A DNA stretch of 64,000 bases from Conchocele bisecta (taxonomy: Eukaryota; Mollusca; Bivalvia; Lucinida; Thyasiridae): assembly GCA_029237695.1 (NCBI GenBank), contig CM055272.1, forward strand, positions 29,212,791 through 29,276,790. The letters are read 5' to 3'. The first letter of the stretch is position 1. Each line of letters begins with the position of its first letter. The position numbers were made by a program, and so were the translations under genes. A model generated the notes under the pieces. The model searched no databases, was not told where the DNA came from, and was given only the letters and a program-made list of their open reading frames with translations. This document shows positions 12,851 to 25,029 of the stretch, piece by piece.

Positions 12851-13129
12851 TTGGTTGAAGAGGTACGTCATCCCACAGTGGCCACTAACCAAGGATACGG
12901 GTATAGTGAAAGGACCGTGCCTAGAAACTGGATCGAATATACCAATGATGCCAATAACCATGAAGGTGCATACCGCCAAGAACAAGGTGACAGGCATGAA
13001 ACAAGATGCCTTAAGTGTGGCCTATCGAACCACATAACATATGATTGTCGGCATAAAACACAGGTGCAATGCTATAAGTGTAAACTGTATGGCCACAAAG
13101 ACTCTTCAGGACTATGTTGGTGGAGATAG
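12851..13129 (+). pseudogene. LINE ORF1 C-terminus, two zinc knuckles
   Basis: Residues about 53-66 read CLKCGLSNHITYDC, a canonical C-x2-C-x4-H-x4-C knuckle. A second reads CYKCKLYGHKDSSGLC, C-x2-C-x4-H-x6-C, with two extra residues before the last cysteine. Zinc knuckles bind single-stranded RNA in LINE ORF1 proteins and retroviral Gag. It is separated from the esterase-like piece by a stop at 12842-12844. Confidence 0.75.
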
Positions 13130-13273
13130 GGAGTAGGCAAATATGCCAAAACAGTAAATGAATGTGCATACACGAACGCTGTATCAACGTCAAACATTTT
13201 CACGCAATTAGAAGATATTTGTAGTAGTTGTAACAAATTAACTTGTGACTGTGTAGCAAATGACACCACAATT

Positions 13274-14262
13274 GTGGAAACTAGCAGTACATCAACTGCA
13301 GCCTACAATACAAGTACCATTATTGATACGGATTTATCAGTGAATGAACATGTAAATATCAGTGATCAATCAGTAAAGGCTAACCAAAGTGTTCCAAAAC
13401 CAATGCATATATTAAAATTAGGATCACTGAATGTTTGTGGTCTCAGATCAAAATTACACTTCCCTGAATTTTGTGACAAAGTACATGAGTATGATATTTT
13501 TGGTGTGTTAGAAACAAAAACTGACAATAATGATGTGATTTCACTTAAGGGTTATCATTTCATACAGCAAAGCCGCATGCAAAAGTATATTCGAAAGTCT
13601 GGAGGTACTGGAATTTTTGTAAAAGAAAATATGACAGAATATCTACATAAAATTGACACAGACTCTGATTATGTAATGTGGATAAAAATTGACAATGAAT
13701 ATGAATACTGTTACTGGTGTAATAATAGGCTTTATATACCAACCGCCTGAAAACGATTTTACACTCCTGATGAAACTGATACCCTCTATATTGAAATCAC
13801 ATCTATGTGTATTGATTATGAATGTGTGTATATACTAGGTGATCTAAACTGTCACACCTCTGACATTGACGAGTTTGTGCAGATTGACCCATTTGTCACA
13901 GAACGTTTAACATTGAATGATGAGCATCTGACTGAATTCTATAACAAATTTGAGCATTTAGAACAATATGGACTGAACAAGCACAGAGTATCCAAAGATA
14001 ACAAGGTTAACAACAGTGGTCATCGCTTACTAGATTTGTGCAAGGCAAATAATTTGTTTATTCTGAATGGCAGATGTGGTACGGATAAAGGTATAGGGGC
14101 CTATGCATACATAAGTATGTCAGTGATAGATTATGTGATTACAACAATTGATGGCATATCACATCTTAATAATTTTAAGATCACTGATACTGATGTTCTA
14201 TTCTCTGACGGTCATCCAATACTAGACATAAATTTGCACTTTATGAACCCGCTAAATGATAT
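13274..14262 (+). pseudogene. LINE endonuclease domain (EEP type), interrupted once
   Basis: The first piece, 13274-13750, has LGSLNVCGLRSK (N-terminal catalytic Asn strand), GVLETKTD (catalytic Glu) and SGGTGIFVKE. A stop at 13748-13750 breaks it. The frame starting near 13805 continues with YILGDLNCHTSD (G-D-x-N box), LLDLCKANNLFILNG, SVIDYVITT (I-D-Y box) and FSDGHPIL (S-D-x-H-x box). These are the ordered motifs of apurinic-like endonucleases that nick target DNA for target-primed reverse transcription. The residues seem intact, so decay is mostly by indels. Confidence 0.85.
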
Positions 14263-16295
14263 AAATCTTAGCACGTCCTCCAAGAAATATGAAAATAAAG
14301 CACGACCTTCGAGGTGGAAACAGGACAAACAAAATGAGTTTGTTTCAAATATTACACAAGTAGAAGTTAATGATATTCACTGTAAGCTTGATCAACTTGC
14401 CAACAACTCACAAACAACAAAAGCTGATATTAATTCAATAACGTTAGAAATTGGACAATTACTCACAAATTCTGCCAAATTAACCTTCGGTCATAAGCAT
14501 AGCAAATACTCATCAAACAATAAAACGTGGTTTGGGCCAGAGTGTCTAAGGGCACGAAATAAATATCATGAAATGAAGAATAAGCAAAGAGAGGACCCAT
14601 CCAACATAAACGAACAACACTTAAGATATGCCAGTAAAATTTACAAGAAAACCATGAATAAGTATGTTGATAGAACTAAAAGAGAAACACAAAGAAAGTT
14701 AAGGACATTGAAACAGAAACAACCAAAGGAATTTTGGAAAAATTTAAATAGTTTAGAGCAAAATAAAGCTGGTGACAAAGTACCTCTTGAGTTGTTGTAT
14801 GAATATTTCAAAAATACCAACTCTAACCAGGCAAATAATCAAGAAAATGAAGCAAATTATGTAGTTAATTTCCAACTAAATCACGATGATGAAATTTTAA
14901 ACACACCCATCACATCTGAAGAAATTGAGAAATGCATACACAAACTGAGTAACAACAAAAGTCCATCTAATGATTATATTATTAATGAATACATTAAAAA
15001 TACATCACATATATTTCTTCCAATATATACATCCCTCTTTAACATTGTTCTTGACATGGTAATTATCCCAGATTCTTGGCTCGAAGGAGTCATACGACCT
15101 ATATTTAAAGGAAAGGGTGACCCGTCAAAGCCAGAAAACTATAGACCAATTACTCTTGTTAGTTGTTTTGGAAAATTATTTACTTCAATTTTAAACAACA
15201 GGTTAGATAACTTTTTCAAAACGAAATGATACTAAATGAAAATCAGGCAGGCTTTAGAAAAGGATATTCGACAACTGATCACATTTATGTACTACATTCA
15301 CTAATAGAGATTCTAAAGGCACAAAAGAAAAAACTGTTTTGTTGTTTTATTGACTTTAGTAAAGCTTTTGATTCAGTGTGGCGAGTTGGACTTTCACAAA
15401 AGTTAGTTAAAAATAATGTAACTGGCAAACTGTTCAGAGTAATATATAACATGTACCAAAATATTAAGTCATGTGTCACTGTAAATAATCAACAGTCAGC
15501 ATATTTCAGTAGCAACATTGGATTGCGACAAGGTGAAAATCTATCCCCCGTTACTTTTTTCTCTATACCTAAATGATTTGGAAGCATTTCTTGAGGTCTA
15601 ATACATGTCAAGGAATTGAACTGCAGCTGAATACGCCAGCATTTTATTTTGTTCATGAAACTACCATATTAATTTTACTGTATGCAGACGACACTGTTGT
15701 TTTGGCCGATAATGGACATGATCTACAGAAAAAACTAGATTACTTTTACCTATATTGCCAAAACTGGAAACTAAATGTGAATTTCTCTAAAACGAAAATC
15801 TTAATACTTGGAGCCAGGAATACTAGCAAGTTTAATTTTTTGTTGGGAGGAAACAAAATTGAAATCTCAAATGAGTATAAATTCTTAGGCATTTACTTTT
15901 CCAAGTCTCGAACGTTTTATAAGGCAAGAACACATGTAGTAGAACAAGCAAGGAAAGCAATGCATCTCCTATATAAAAGAATACAAAATGTTGATTTGCC
16001 AATTGATTTACAACTCCAAATTTTTGACCACACAATACTCCCTATTCTTCTCTATGGCAGTGAAATTTGGGGTTTTGAAAACATCCAAGCAATTGAAAAA
16101 GTGCAAAATGATTTCCTAAGAGCTATTACAAAACTGAGGAAAAGTACACCAATTTATATGCTATATGCAGAATTAGGTAGATTCCCAATTGAAATAAATG
16201 TTAAAGCATGCATGATCGGGTACTGGATTAAGAATGGGAAAACAAACAAAATTGAGCAATCTAACATATGCCGTTATGGCAAACAACTACCCTAA
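14263..16295 (+). pseudogene. LINE reverse transcriptase, three frame-broken pieces
   Basis: The linker after the endonuclease is K/N-rich. RT motifs follow in order: WLEGVIRPIFKGKG and ENYRPITLVSCFGKLF (about 15080-15190), NQAGFRKGYSTTDHI (15241), FIDFSKAFDSVW with two motif A aspartates (about 15346), GLRQGENLSP (about 15520), LLYADDTVVLA with the catalytic YADD at 15681-15692, and NFSKTKILILG (about 15780). Frames change at 15226/15229 (ATGA overlap), again near 15550 (where a shifted frame reads FSLYLNDLE) and once more before 15600. The thumb-like part (YGSEIWGFENI) ends at a stop at 16293. Confidence 0.92.
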
Positions 16296-16570
16296 CTCCA
16301 AATGGATTAGATAACTAAAAGGTATATTAGAAACTGTTGGGCAAAATGATTTATGGTTGAACAAAGAGATACTATACCCAGAAGCAACAAAACTATATAT
16401 ACTACGAACATTAAAAGATCAGTACATTACAAAATGGTCAGGTTCGATGTAGTTATCAACCAAAGTGAAAATGTATCAAATTTTCAAAGAAACAACTAGA
16501 ATCATACTTAATAAATTTAACCGACACAACATATATTCCGCTAATCAAATTCTGAACAAGCAACCACAGA

Positions 16571-16837
16571 TTGCCCATTGAAACTGGAAGATGGAATGGC
16601 ATAGAAGTATCTGAAAGGAAATGTTTAATATGTAACTTAAATACAATAGGTGATGAATTTCATTATCTCCTGGTACGTCCATACTTTAGTAATGAGCGTG
16701 AATTATACATTCATAGAAAATACTACAGTCATCCAAATATACCTAAATTTCAGCAACTGATGCAATCAAAAAGTACAATAGTATTGTCTAAACTATGTAT
16801 TCTTGTTAAACTTTTAATTGACAAATTTAAAACATAG
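16571..16837 (+). pseudogene. LINE C-terminal Cys/His segment
   Basis: Reads PIETGRWNGIEVSERKCLIC then GDEFHYLLVRPYFSNERELY. Many LINE ORF2 proteins end in a C-x2-C...H...C segment; here the last cysteine, expected just before PYF, is replaced (V-R-P), so the metal site is incomplete. The gap between 16295 and 16571 reads as further ORF2 sequence in other frames. Confidence 0.7.
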
Positions 16838-17100
16838 ATCAACAGTTTTAATTATATACACAGCATCATTTTAGGGAGTAAATAAAATGAACAACAAATG
16901 GTCCGCAAACAGTATTTATAGGCATGTATGCTGTATCCTCCCTGCCACAACTGCTACACCAGATTATCTTACCATCCGTACATTGTACATTACCTTGTCT
17001 ATATTACTGAAGCAGCATGTTCTCATATGCCACTTGCATGTGGCCAGAGGTGACTTTGCTTTTATTTTAATAAATGATATGTTCTGTTCTGTTCGGTAAA

Positions 17101-17989
17101 GTTTGAACAATCACGTACATGTACACTAAATGTTTGATGTTTGATGTTTTGATTGTTGCATCTGGCGACGTCACAGATGACATCCCTCCAAATGTACGTT
17201 TATACCATTTAATTGGACCAATTTAGTCACCTGACTCATGAATATTGACGCGGTCTCGTGCATATTAATGAATCAGTCAGCAGGAGAATTTGAATTGGTT
17301 TCTTGGTTTCATGAATTTCACTTATTTTCAGATCACTAAACCATATTATATAAGAAGTAAATACCTCCATGGAGGTATGTATTGTCCCAGTTAAATACCT
17401 GGTAGATAGAGCTTGAACTTAAATTAAAACTTTACCTGTTTTTTTCAACAACAACAGGTAATTATCTGGTACAGATAAGGAGGTACATGTATTTATTTAT
17501 TAAATATAGAGAACAATCATTTATATTTTAATACAGATGGTACCGGCTATGTACTAATTAACACAAGAACAATTGAAGATATTGCGTAAATACACTTTAT
17601 ATTACAAATTTCATTCCTGTACTTGAAAATGTAAATGTGAAAATGTTCTTGCATCATTGGCTTCCATACCTATTTGTATTTTCACTGCAAAAGTGAGAAA
17701 ATGGGGACCGCCTTGGAACGGTTAACTAAAATGTATGGTTTATATGCCAGAAAATGTTTTAATTATATTGTACAATATCATATATGTATATGATATGAAT
17801 ATGTGGATTACATATGTAAAAAAAATTGTAATATTTGTCGATTCCAGTTTTCCCCACTTTTTATGTAAAATTCCGTCTTTTTACCCCAAAATCTCAGCCG
17901 GCACAAATTGCCGCAATGGCAACATTGGTTTTCAGAATCCTGACACCAAGACGAACATTTTGATATATGACACTTAATGTGGTACTTCC
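17101..17989. other. Intergenic, no gene seen
   Basis: AT-rich. It holds an 18-bp palindrome, ATACCTCCATGGAGGTAT, near 17370, with a weaker inverted echo (GGAGGTACATGTATTTA) near 17480, and a CTCAGCCGGCACAAATTGCC stretch near 17893. The frame at 17735-17977 shows no protein features. Confidence 0.4.
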
Positions 17990-18068
17990 GGTTGACCCAT
18001 CTCCTTAACTAGAGCACTTATTTAAGTGCTGCTGCTACTGTTGATAGGCCGTTAAACCCCAACAAACA
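17990..18068 (+). mobile_element. SINE-like 3' tail
   Basis: GTTGATAGGCCGTTAAACCCC followed by CAACAAACAAAC resembles the tail at 20040-20110 and the 3' part of the SINE at 30209-30500. No A or B box is seen upstream, so it is 5' truncated. Confidence 0.45.
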
Positions 18069-18069
18069 A

Positions 18070-20003
18070 ACATCTATATCCCTTGAAGGATTACTTAAAT
18101 ATTTCAACACAGTATACATGTGGACAAATGCCACATGTCCATGCTTCCCCTAATATGACATTGACCTTTTGTCCTTTACAACTTTGAACTTTTCCCCACA
18201 TTACAAAGTTTGCCGGAGTTTCGAAATTCTGTTGTGACTTCTATATCCCTTGAAGCATTACTTAAATATTTCAACACAGTATACCTGTGGACAAATGCCA
18301 CACATCCATGTTGCCCTTAATATGACCTTGACATTTTGACCTTTAACAGTGAACCTCTTCCCACGTTAGGAAGTTCGCCAGAGTTTCTCAGTTCTGTCAT
18401 AACTTCTATATTCCTTGAAGGATTTCTTACATACATGTATTTCAACACAGCATACTTGTGGATAAATGCCACACGTACATGCTGCCCTTAATATGACATT
18501 GACCTTTTGACCATGACAACTTTGAAATGTTTGTGGAAACATGTAGCCATTTTTTTGCGTCAACAAGTTTGTTCAAGTTTCTTCATCATCGTATAACATT
18601 AATGTCACTTGATGGATTGCTTCAATGTTTGGACACTGGATACATGTAAGCATTTGCAACACTTGTGTCCTCATTAATATGACCTTGACCTTAGTGACCT
18701 TCACATGCTTGTGGAAACACTTAGCCATTTTTGTCGCACCTGCTTTTTCTGTCGTCGTCGTCAGAAATGTCAAAAACTTTATACAAGCTTCGTCATCATG
18801 CTATAACTTTAATATTGCTTTACAGATTGCTTCAATATTTGGACAGTTAATACATGTAAGCATTAGGAACAGACTGATGCCACCAATTCACATCACCTTG
18901 ATCTTTTTTACATTCAAATGTTTTCTGAAACTCTTGGCCATATTTTTGCATCAAAAACATTGTACAAGCTTCCTCATCATGCTATAACTTTAATATTACT
19001 TTACGGATTGCTTCAATATTTGGACACTTGATACATGTAAGCATTAGGAACACACTCATGCCACCAATTCACATCACCATCACATATTTTGCCTTCAAAT
19101 ATTTGCTGAAACACTTAAACATTTTTTTGCGTCAAACACTTTGTACAAGCTTCCTCATCCTGCTATAACTTTCATATTACTTGACGTATTCCTTCAATGT
19201 TTGGACACTTGATACATGTAAGGATTTGGAACACATCAATGCCGCCATTCACATGAGCTTGACCTTTTTTACCGTAAAATTTTTGCTGAAACATTTAGCC
19301 ATTGTTTTGCGTCAAAAAGTTTGTACAAGCTTCTTCAGCAAGGGAAAACTTTAATATGGGATAACATAATATTACTTGACGGATTGCTACAACAGTTTGA
19401 CACTTGATACATGTGAGCATTTGGAACACACTCATGCCGCCATTAACATGACCTTGACCTTTTTCACCTTCATATTTTTGCGGAAACACGTAGCCAGTTT
19501 TTTTGCGTCAAAAAGTTTGTACAAGTTTCTTCATCATCGTATAACATTAATATTTCTTGATGGATTGCTTCAATATTTGGACACTTGATACATGTAATCA
19601 TTTGGAACACACTCATGCTGCCATTAACATGACCTTGACCATTTTGACCTTCACATGGTTGTGGAAACACTTAGCCATTTGTTTTATGTCAAAAAGTTTT
19701 GTCAACCATGACCCTTTTCATATTTTAAACATGCACTTCTCAACTGTTTTTGTGATGCTTACTTTAGCACGTGCCCATGATCACGTTACGGTCAAATGCC
19801 TCGGCAGGCACAACACCGCTACCATGGCGGAATTCTTGTTTTATGTCGAAACGTTTCTTCAACCTTGACCTTTTTCGTGTTTTAAGCATGCACTTCTCTG
19901 ACGGTTTTTGTGGTGCTTACTTTAGCGCATGCCCATGATCATGTTACGGTCAAATGCCTCAGCAGACGTGACACCGCTTCCATGGCGGAATTCTTGTGTT
20001 ATT
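18070..20003 (+). mobile_element. Tandem-core element with doubled D-type tail
   Basis: 18073-18550 holds three monomers 165-168 bp apart (CTATATCCCTTGAAG at 18073, 18241, 18406). 18600-19690 holds about six diverged monomers anchored on GGATTGCTTCAATNTTTGGACA, spaced 171-220 bp. Both carry ATGACCTTGACCTTTT, the reverse complement of the AAGGTCAAGGTCA box. Two tails follow: CAAATGCCTCGGCAGGCAC (about 19794) and a second copy (about 19944), each ending GGCGGAATTCTTGT. No head hairpin is visible at the left, where a SINE tail abuts. Confidence 0.75.
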
Positions 20004-20039
20004 TTCCCATTTTCCAGTGAAATATGTTATTTGACCCTG

Positions 20040-20110
20040 TTAACCCGGTCTACAATGACCTTAGCTATTGACAGGCTGTGAAACACCACAAATAAATACA
20101 TAAATAACCT
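20040..20110 (+). mobile_element. SINE-like 3' tail
   Basis: AATGACCTTAGCTATTGACA, then GGCTGTGAAACACCACAAAT and an AAATA run. GACCTTAGCTGTTG also occurs in the SINE at 30345. Only the tail is present. Confidence 0.45.
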
Positions 20111-20267
20111 CTGTTTTAGACTCTGAGAGATGATGTGCCGGTCAGTAGTGTAGCCAGTCACACTTTCCCGATACAAGGTAATATCTCCTTAACTCTGTGT
20201 ATGCTGGGAAACTTTTGGGCTATAAATAGTTAAAAAACAGCCTACGTAAATTAAGTACATTTTCATT

Positions 20268-20363
20268 TATTTCCCTCTGTAAATAGCATGAATATGTCTT
20301 GGAATTTCATTAGAATGGACTCAATTCTAATGAAATTCAAAGACATATTTACAGAGAAATAAT
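20268..20363. repeat. Long hairpin
   Basis: Arms GAATTTCATTAGAAT and ATTCTAATGAAATTC around a 7-base loop (GGACTCA). The arms extend outward through ATATGTCT/AGACATAT and CTGTAAAT/ATTTACAG to TTATTTC/GAAATAA, with one 7-base bulge on the left arm. Likely a small fold-back element. Confidence 0.8.
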
Positions 20364-20411
20364 AAAAATACTCATAATTTGTTGGTTGTTATTTTCTCTG
20401 TTAGCATGCAA

Positions 20412-20962
20412 AGAGTTACTGTCTGTTTCACGAACGCTAGCCTGCCCAAATATTATGGCTATATAAACAATTCAAGAACAATATTTTTTTTGATAATATT
20501 AAATTAAAGGAAAATTTCAGAATGAGCCTCCTTTTCATTATGCAAAATTTGGTCAAATATTGATTTTCTTGCGAAAAAACAATTTCCCCATGTTCACAGA
20601 TTGGCGATTTAACATGGGGACATTTTTAGCATTTCAGAAATACTGTACCGATTTTCAAAATTTAATTTTTGTTTTCTTAGATCATTTCCAAGCTATCTAG
20701 CCAGGTTTCGGAGTCAAATTTCCAATTTTTTCCGTTTTCTGACAACTCCCACAGCCCCTCCACCTCCTTTTCCCTCATGTTAAATTCCCATAGAGAACTC
20801 ATTTTTCGTAATAAAACCAATATTTGACCAAATTTTACAAAATAAAGAGAAGGCTCATTCTTAAATTTTTATAAAATTTAATATTATCGAAACAAAATTC
20901 TGTTTTTGCATTGTTTATATGGCTGTAAAATTTGGGCAGGTTTCGTGAAACAGACAGTAGAT
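20412..20962. mobile_element. Fold-back MITE, about 550 bp
   Basis: The outer arms read ACTGTCTGTTTCACGAA ... CCTGCCCAAAT on the left and mirror at 20930-20962 (ATTTGGGCAGG...TTCGTGAAACAGACAGT). Complementarity continues inward through TATATAAACAAT, GAATGAGCCT and TTTGGTCAAATATTG. Each arm is roughly 190 bp with small gaps. No coding capacity; target duplication not resolved. Confidence 0.75.
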
Positions 20963-21348
20963 CTTTCAACATGTTCAGTTAGAAACGCCGTGAGTGTGTT
21001 CTTGCTCTCTATGCTTACCAAGAGTCGTCTCCAATTCTGTATTTTATTTCCAGCAATTATTTTGGTGAAGGCGATCCAATTTTCTGAACCGCGATGAACT
21101 GGTTCGGTTGTTTTGATCTAATGACTTCGATACACATCATATATGACATCCATCCTCTCACTTTCACCGCTGGCATGAAGCATCCGAGTGAATAGATGAT
21201 CATCAGTTTGTTGAATGTACTATTCTCACCATAAAAACTTTGGATTGGTGCCATCCCGTCAATCAGTGTAGTGGAGGGGTGGAGAACATTCTCAGCCGGC
21301 AAGATTTTTGTCTCTACATGTGTAGCAAGCACGGCTTTATTAGTTTTT

Positions 21349-22178
21349 AGCCAGGTTTTTTGAAAAAAAATCCAGGCTATTGGATTGGCGAAAGCCGGGC
21401 GGGTGGGGCGGGCGGTGGCGGGCGGCGTCCACAATCAATGTTAAGTTTTCTGTGTTTGAGTCCATTTCTTTGTTACTGTACCACCTAGGACCACCAAACT
21501 TTCACAGCTTCATAATCAAGGGGTGCCCACCACATATCACTATCCAAAACATGTTACTTTTTTTTTAACTTGACCCATTTTTTTCCGCGCAATCGACTTA
21601 GCCATTTTCAATGTTAAGTTTTCGCGTTTTCAATGTTAAGTTTTCGTGTTTAAGTCCATTTCTTTGGTACTGTACCACCTAGGACCACCAAACTTTCACA
21701 GCTTCATAATGAAGGGGTGCCCACCACATATCACTATCCAACATGTTACTTTTTTTTTTAACTTGACCCATTTTTTTCCGCGCAATCGACTTAGCCATTT
21801 TCAATGTTAAGTTTTCGCGTTTTCAATGTTAAGTTTTCGTGTTTAAGTCCATTTCTTTGGTACTGTACCACCTAGGACCACCAAACTTTCACAGCTTCAT
21901 AATCAAGGGATGCCCACCACATATCACTATCCAACATGTTACTTTTTTAGCCAGGTTTTTTGAAAAAAAATCCAGGCTATTGGATTGGCGAAAGCCGGCG
22001 GGCGGGCGGGCGGGCGGCGGGCGGGTGGGTGGGTCCGGCGGGCGGCGTCCACAATCAATGTTAAGTTTTCGTGTTTGAGTCCATTTCTTTGTTACTGTAC
22101 CACCTAGGACCACCAAACTTTCACAGCTTCATAATCAAGGGGTGCTCACCACATATCACTATCCAACATGATACTTTT
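21349..22178 (+). mobile_element. C-family element: two heads with core monomers
   Basis: Heads at 21349 and 21949 consist of the hairpin AGCCAGGTTTTTT / AAAAATCCAGGCT, then ATTGGATTGGCGAAAGCC, a (GGGC)n-like tract and CGTCCACAATCAATG. Core monomers of about 190 bp follow, with TGTACCACCTAGGACCACC, TTTCACAGCTTCATAA and ATATCACTATCCAACATG. No tail here: the sequence runs straight into the S-family head at 22180. Confidence 0.85.
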
Positions 22179-24060
22179 TAGCTCACCTGAGCAAAGCTCA
22201 TGTGAGCTATTGTTACCGCAATGTGTCCGTCGTCGTCCGTCGTCGTCGTCGTCGTCCGTGAACATTTTCAAACGTCTTCTCCTCGGTAACCATTGGGCCT
22301 ATGGTCACCAAACTTCATGGTCATGGTCCTTAGGTAGGGGGATTACAAAATTGTTAAAATGACGTCATTACGTAATCCAAGATGGCCGCGTTTAAAAATA
22401 GCACAAATTCTTAAAAAATCTTCTTCTCAAGAACCGCCAACCTGATTTCGACAAAACTTGGTAGGAATGATCGATGTACATTGCTCTTTCAAAGTTGTTA
22501 AAATGGTGACCCTGGGGTCAAAAATGGGCGTGGCCCATGGGGTCAAATTGGGGTCAAATTTTATTTTTGACTGAATATGGTCATTTCATATATCAAATTG
22601 AAGGTATCAATGAGGATCACTCTGGTGCATTTTTTGTCGAAATCGGATTGTTATGTCATCCAAGATGGCCGCCGAAAGGTCAAAAGGTCGTTCTTTTATT
22701 AGAGATTTCAAAATTCTTCTTCACATGAACCGCTTGGCCCATGGTAGCCAAACTTAAAAGTTATGGTCCATGGGTGAAGCCTTTTCAGATTTGTTAAAAT
22801 GGAGGTCATCGCTAATCCAAGATGGCCGCGTCTAAAAATAGCATAAATTCTTAAAAAATCTTCTTCTCATGAACCGCTAGCCGGATTTCGACGAAACTTG
22901 GTAGGAATGATCGTTGTACATTGCGATTTGAAAGTTGTTAAAATGGTGACCCCGGGGTCAAAAATGGGCGTGGCCCGTGGGGTCAAATTGGGGTCAAATT
23001 TTATTTTTGACTGAACATGGTCATGTCATATATCAAATTGAAGGTATCAATGAGGCGATCACTCTGGTGCATTTTCTGTCGAAATCGGATTATGTCATCT
23101 AAGATGGCCACCGAAAGGTCAAAAGGTCGTTCTTTTATTAGAGATTTCAAAATTCTTCTTCACATGAACCGCTTGGCCCATGGTAGCCAAACTTAAAAGT
23201 TATGGTCCATGGGTGAAGCCTTTTCAGATTTGTTAAAATAGAGGTCATCGCTAATCCAAGATGGCCGCCGTCTAAAAATAGCATAAATTCTTAAAAAATC
23301 TTCTTCTCATGAACCGCTAGCCGGATTTCGACGAAACTTGGTAGGAATGATCGATGTACAATGCTCTTTCAAAGTTGTTAAAATGGTTGACCCCGGGTCA
23401 AAAATGGGCGTGGCCCGTGGGGTCAAATTTTATTTTTTGGCCGAATATGGTCATGTTATATATCAAATCGAAGGTATCAATGAGGCGATCACTCTGGTAC
23501 ATTTGTTGTCCAAATCGGATTGTTATTTCATCCAAGATGGCCGCAGAAATGTCAAAAGGTCGTTCTTTTATTAGAGATTTCAAAATTCTTCTTCACATGA
23601 ACCGCTTGGCCCATGGTAGCCAAACTTAAAAGTTATGGTCCATGGGTGAAGCCTTTTCAGATTTGTTAAAATGGAGGTCATCGCTAATCCAAGATGGCCG
23701 CCGTCTAAAAATAGCATAAATTCTTAAAAAATGTTCTTCTCATGAACCGCTAGCCGGATTTCGACGAAACTTGGTAGGAATGATCGATGTACATTGCTCT
23801 TTGAAAGTTGTTAAAATGGTGACCCCGGGGTCAAAAATGGGCGTCGCCCGTGGGGTCAAATAAAGGGGTCAAATTTTATTTTTGACTGAATATGGTCATG
23901 TCATATATCAAATTGAAGGTATCAATGAGGCGATCACTCTGGTGCAATATTTGTCGGAATCGGATGATTATGTTATACATGATGGCCACCAAAAGGTCCA
24001 TTTATTCAAGATTTTTAACGTCTTTTTCTCAGGAACCACATGGCCGATGCTGCACCCAAA
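22179..24060 (+). mobile_element. S-family element: head and four long core units
   Basis: Head hairpin AGCTCACCTGAGC ... GCTCATGTGAGCT, then TTACCGCAATGTGTCCGTCG and a CGTCGTCC tract. Core units of about 430-440 bp follow (anchor GGATTTCGAC.AAACTTGGTA at about 22446, 22884, 23326 and 23757). Each carries a CCAAGATGGCCGC box near its end and GGTCAAAAATGGGCGTGGCC. It has no tail of its own and passes into the minisatellite at 24062. The matching tail type is seen at 33085 and 47831. Confidence 0.88.
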
Positions 24061-24061
24061 C

Positions 24062-24478
24062 CAAAATACTAGCTTGCGGTTAGCTTGCGGCAAGCTTGCG
24101 ACAAGGTTGCCGCAAGCTAACAAGCTGATCGCAAGCTAACTGTTAGCTTGCGCAAGCTTGCAACACATGTTTCTGATAGACCGCAAGCTTATAATTAGCT
24201 TGCAAGCTTGCGGTGTGAAGATTGCGGCAAGCTTGCAAGATCGCAAGCTTGCAGGAGAAGCTTGCAGTTGGCTCGCAAGCTTGCAGGATGAAGATCGCGA
24301 CAAGCTTGCAAGCTCACAAGCTTGCAGGAGAAGCTTGCAGTTGGCTCGCAAGCTTGCGGTGTGAAGATTGCGACAAGCTTGCAAGCTCGCAAGCTTGCGG
24401 TGTGAAAATTGCGACAAGCTTGCAAGCTCGCAAGCTTGCAGGAGAAGGTTGCAGTTGGCTCGAAAGCTTGCAGTGAGA
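24062..24478. repeat. AAGCTTGC minisatellite with higher-order unit
   Basis: Dense GCAAGCTTGC palindromes built from 11-bp-like motifs. In the right two-thirds they are organised into a repeating unit of about 70 bp (CAGGAGAAGCTTGCAGTTGG, then CTCGCAAGCTTGCGGTGTG, then AAGATTGCGACAAGC). Replaces the expected right part of the S element. Confidence 0.9.
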
Positions 24479-25029
24479 ATTGTGTAACAACTATACTATA
24501 TAGGCTTGCGATGCCTGTGAATTAAGACTGCATGTCATGAACTGTTTTTTTTTTCCAAACATATAGTTCCCAAGCTCGCATGTGAAGTGCGATCATAAAT
24601 ATGTAGATGTACTTAAATGTATACTGTAAGCTTATCGGGAAGTAATTTAAGAAATTTTATTTTGTAGTTTCATTCTATTTATTTAATTGATGGGTTTAAC
24701 AGCCTATCAACAGCCAATATAATTGTATGCCGGTTAACAGGGTAAAATCCCAGACTTCACTTGAAAGTAATATAATAGGATCAGCACTAATCTTACTACT
24801 TGTTTAATGGGTATAACCGTAGTCAAGTCTCAGGTAGCAAGAAAGCCAAAAATGTACCCCGAGGGCCAAACCAGGGACATGTGCTCCCAACAAACCACCC
24901 ACTGTTACATAATAGTCTTGATACACCACATTTCCACACAGACAAACATAATATCTATCACTATACTAACATGGAACCAATAAAGTACCAACAGTATACT
25001 ATTTGGTACATTGATACAGTACATCGATA
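24479..25029. other. Intergenic with possible minus-strand SINE tail
   Basis: GATGGGTTTAACAGCCTATC at about 24689 is the reverse complement of the SINE-like tail GATAGGC.GTTAAACCC seen at 18040. The upstream body is not recognisable. Nothing else supported. Confidence 0.35.

Larger units (their letters stand above)
11340..17100 (+). mobile_element. Non-LTR retrotransposon (LINE), degenerate, near full length
   Basis: Order on the plus strand: ORF1-like protein with an esterase-like stretch and two CCHC zinc knuckles, an endonuclease/exonuclease-type domain, reverse transcriptase with the YADD box, and a C-terminal Cys/His segment. It ends in a 3' region with AATAAATGATATG and a short TGTTC repeat (about 17070-17096), as expected for a LINE tail. 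There are no LTRs or integrase. At least six frame breaks make it non-functional. The esterase plus zinc-knuckle ORF1 and the endonuclease fit the CR1/L2/Jockey/I assemblage; I do not assign a clade. The two right-hand domains are the most secure parts. Confidence 0.9.

Noticed and set aside
21057..21434. Minus-strand frame of 125 codons
   Set aside because: Runs through the GC-rich C-family head tract; composition is low complexity and no motif is seen.
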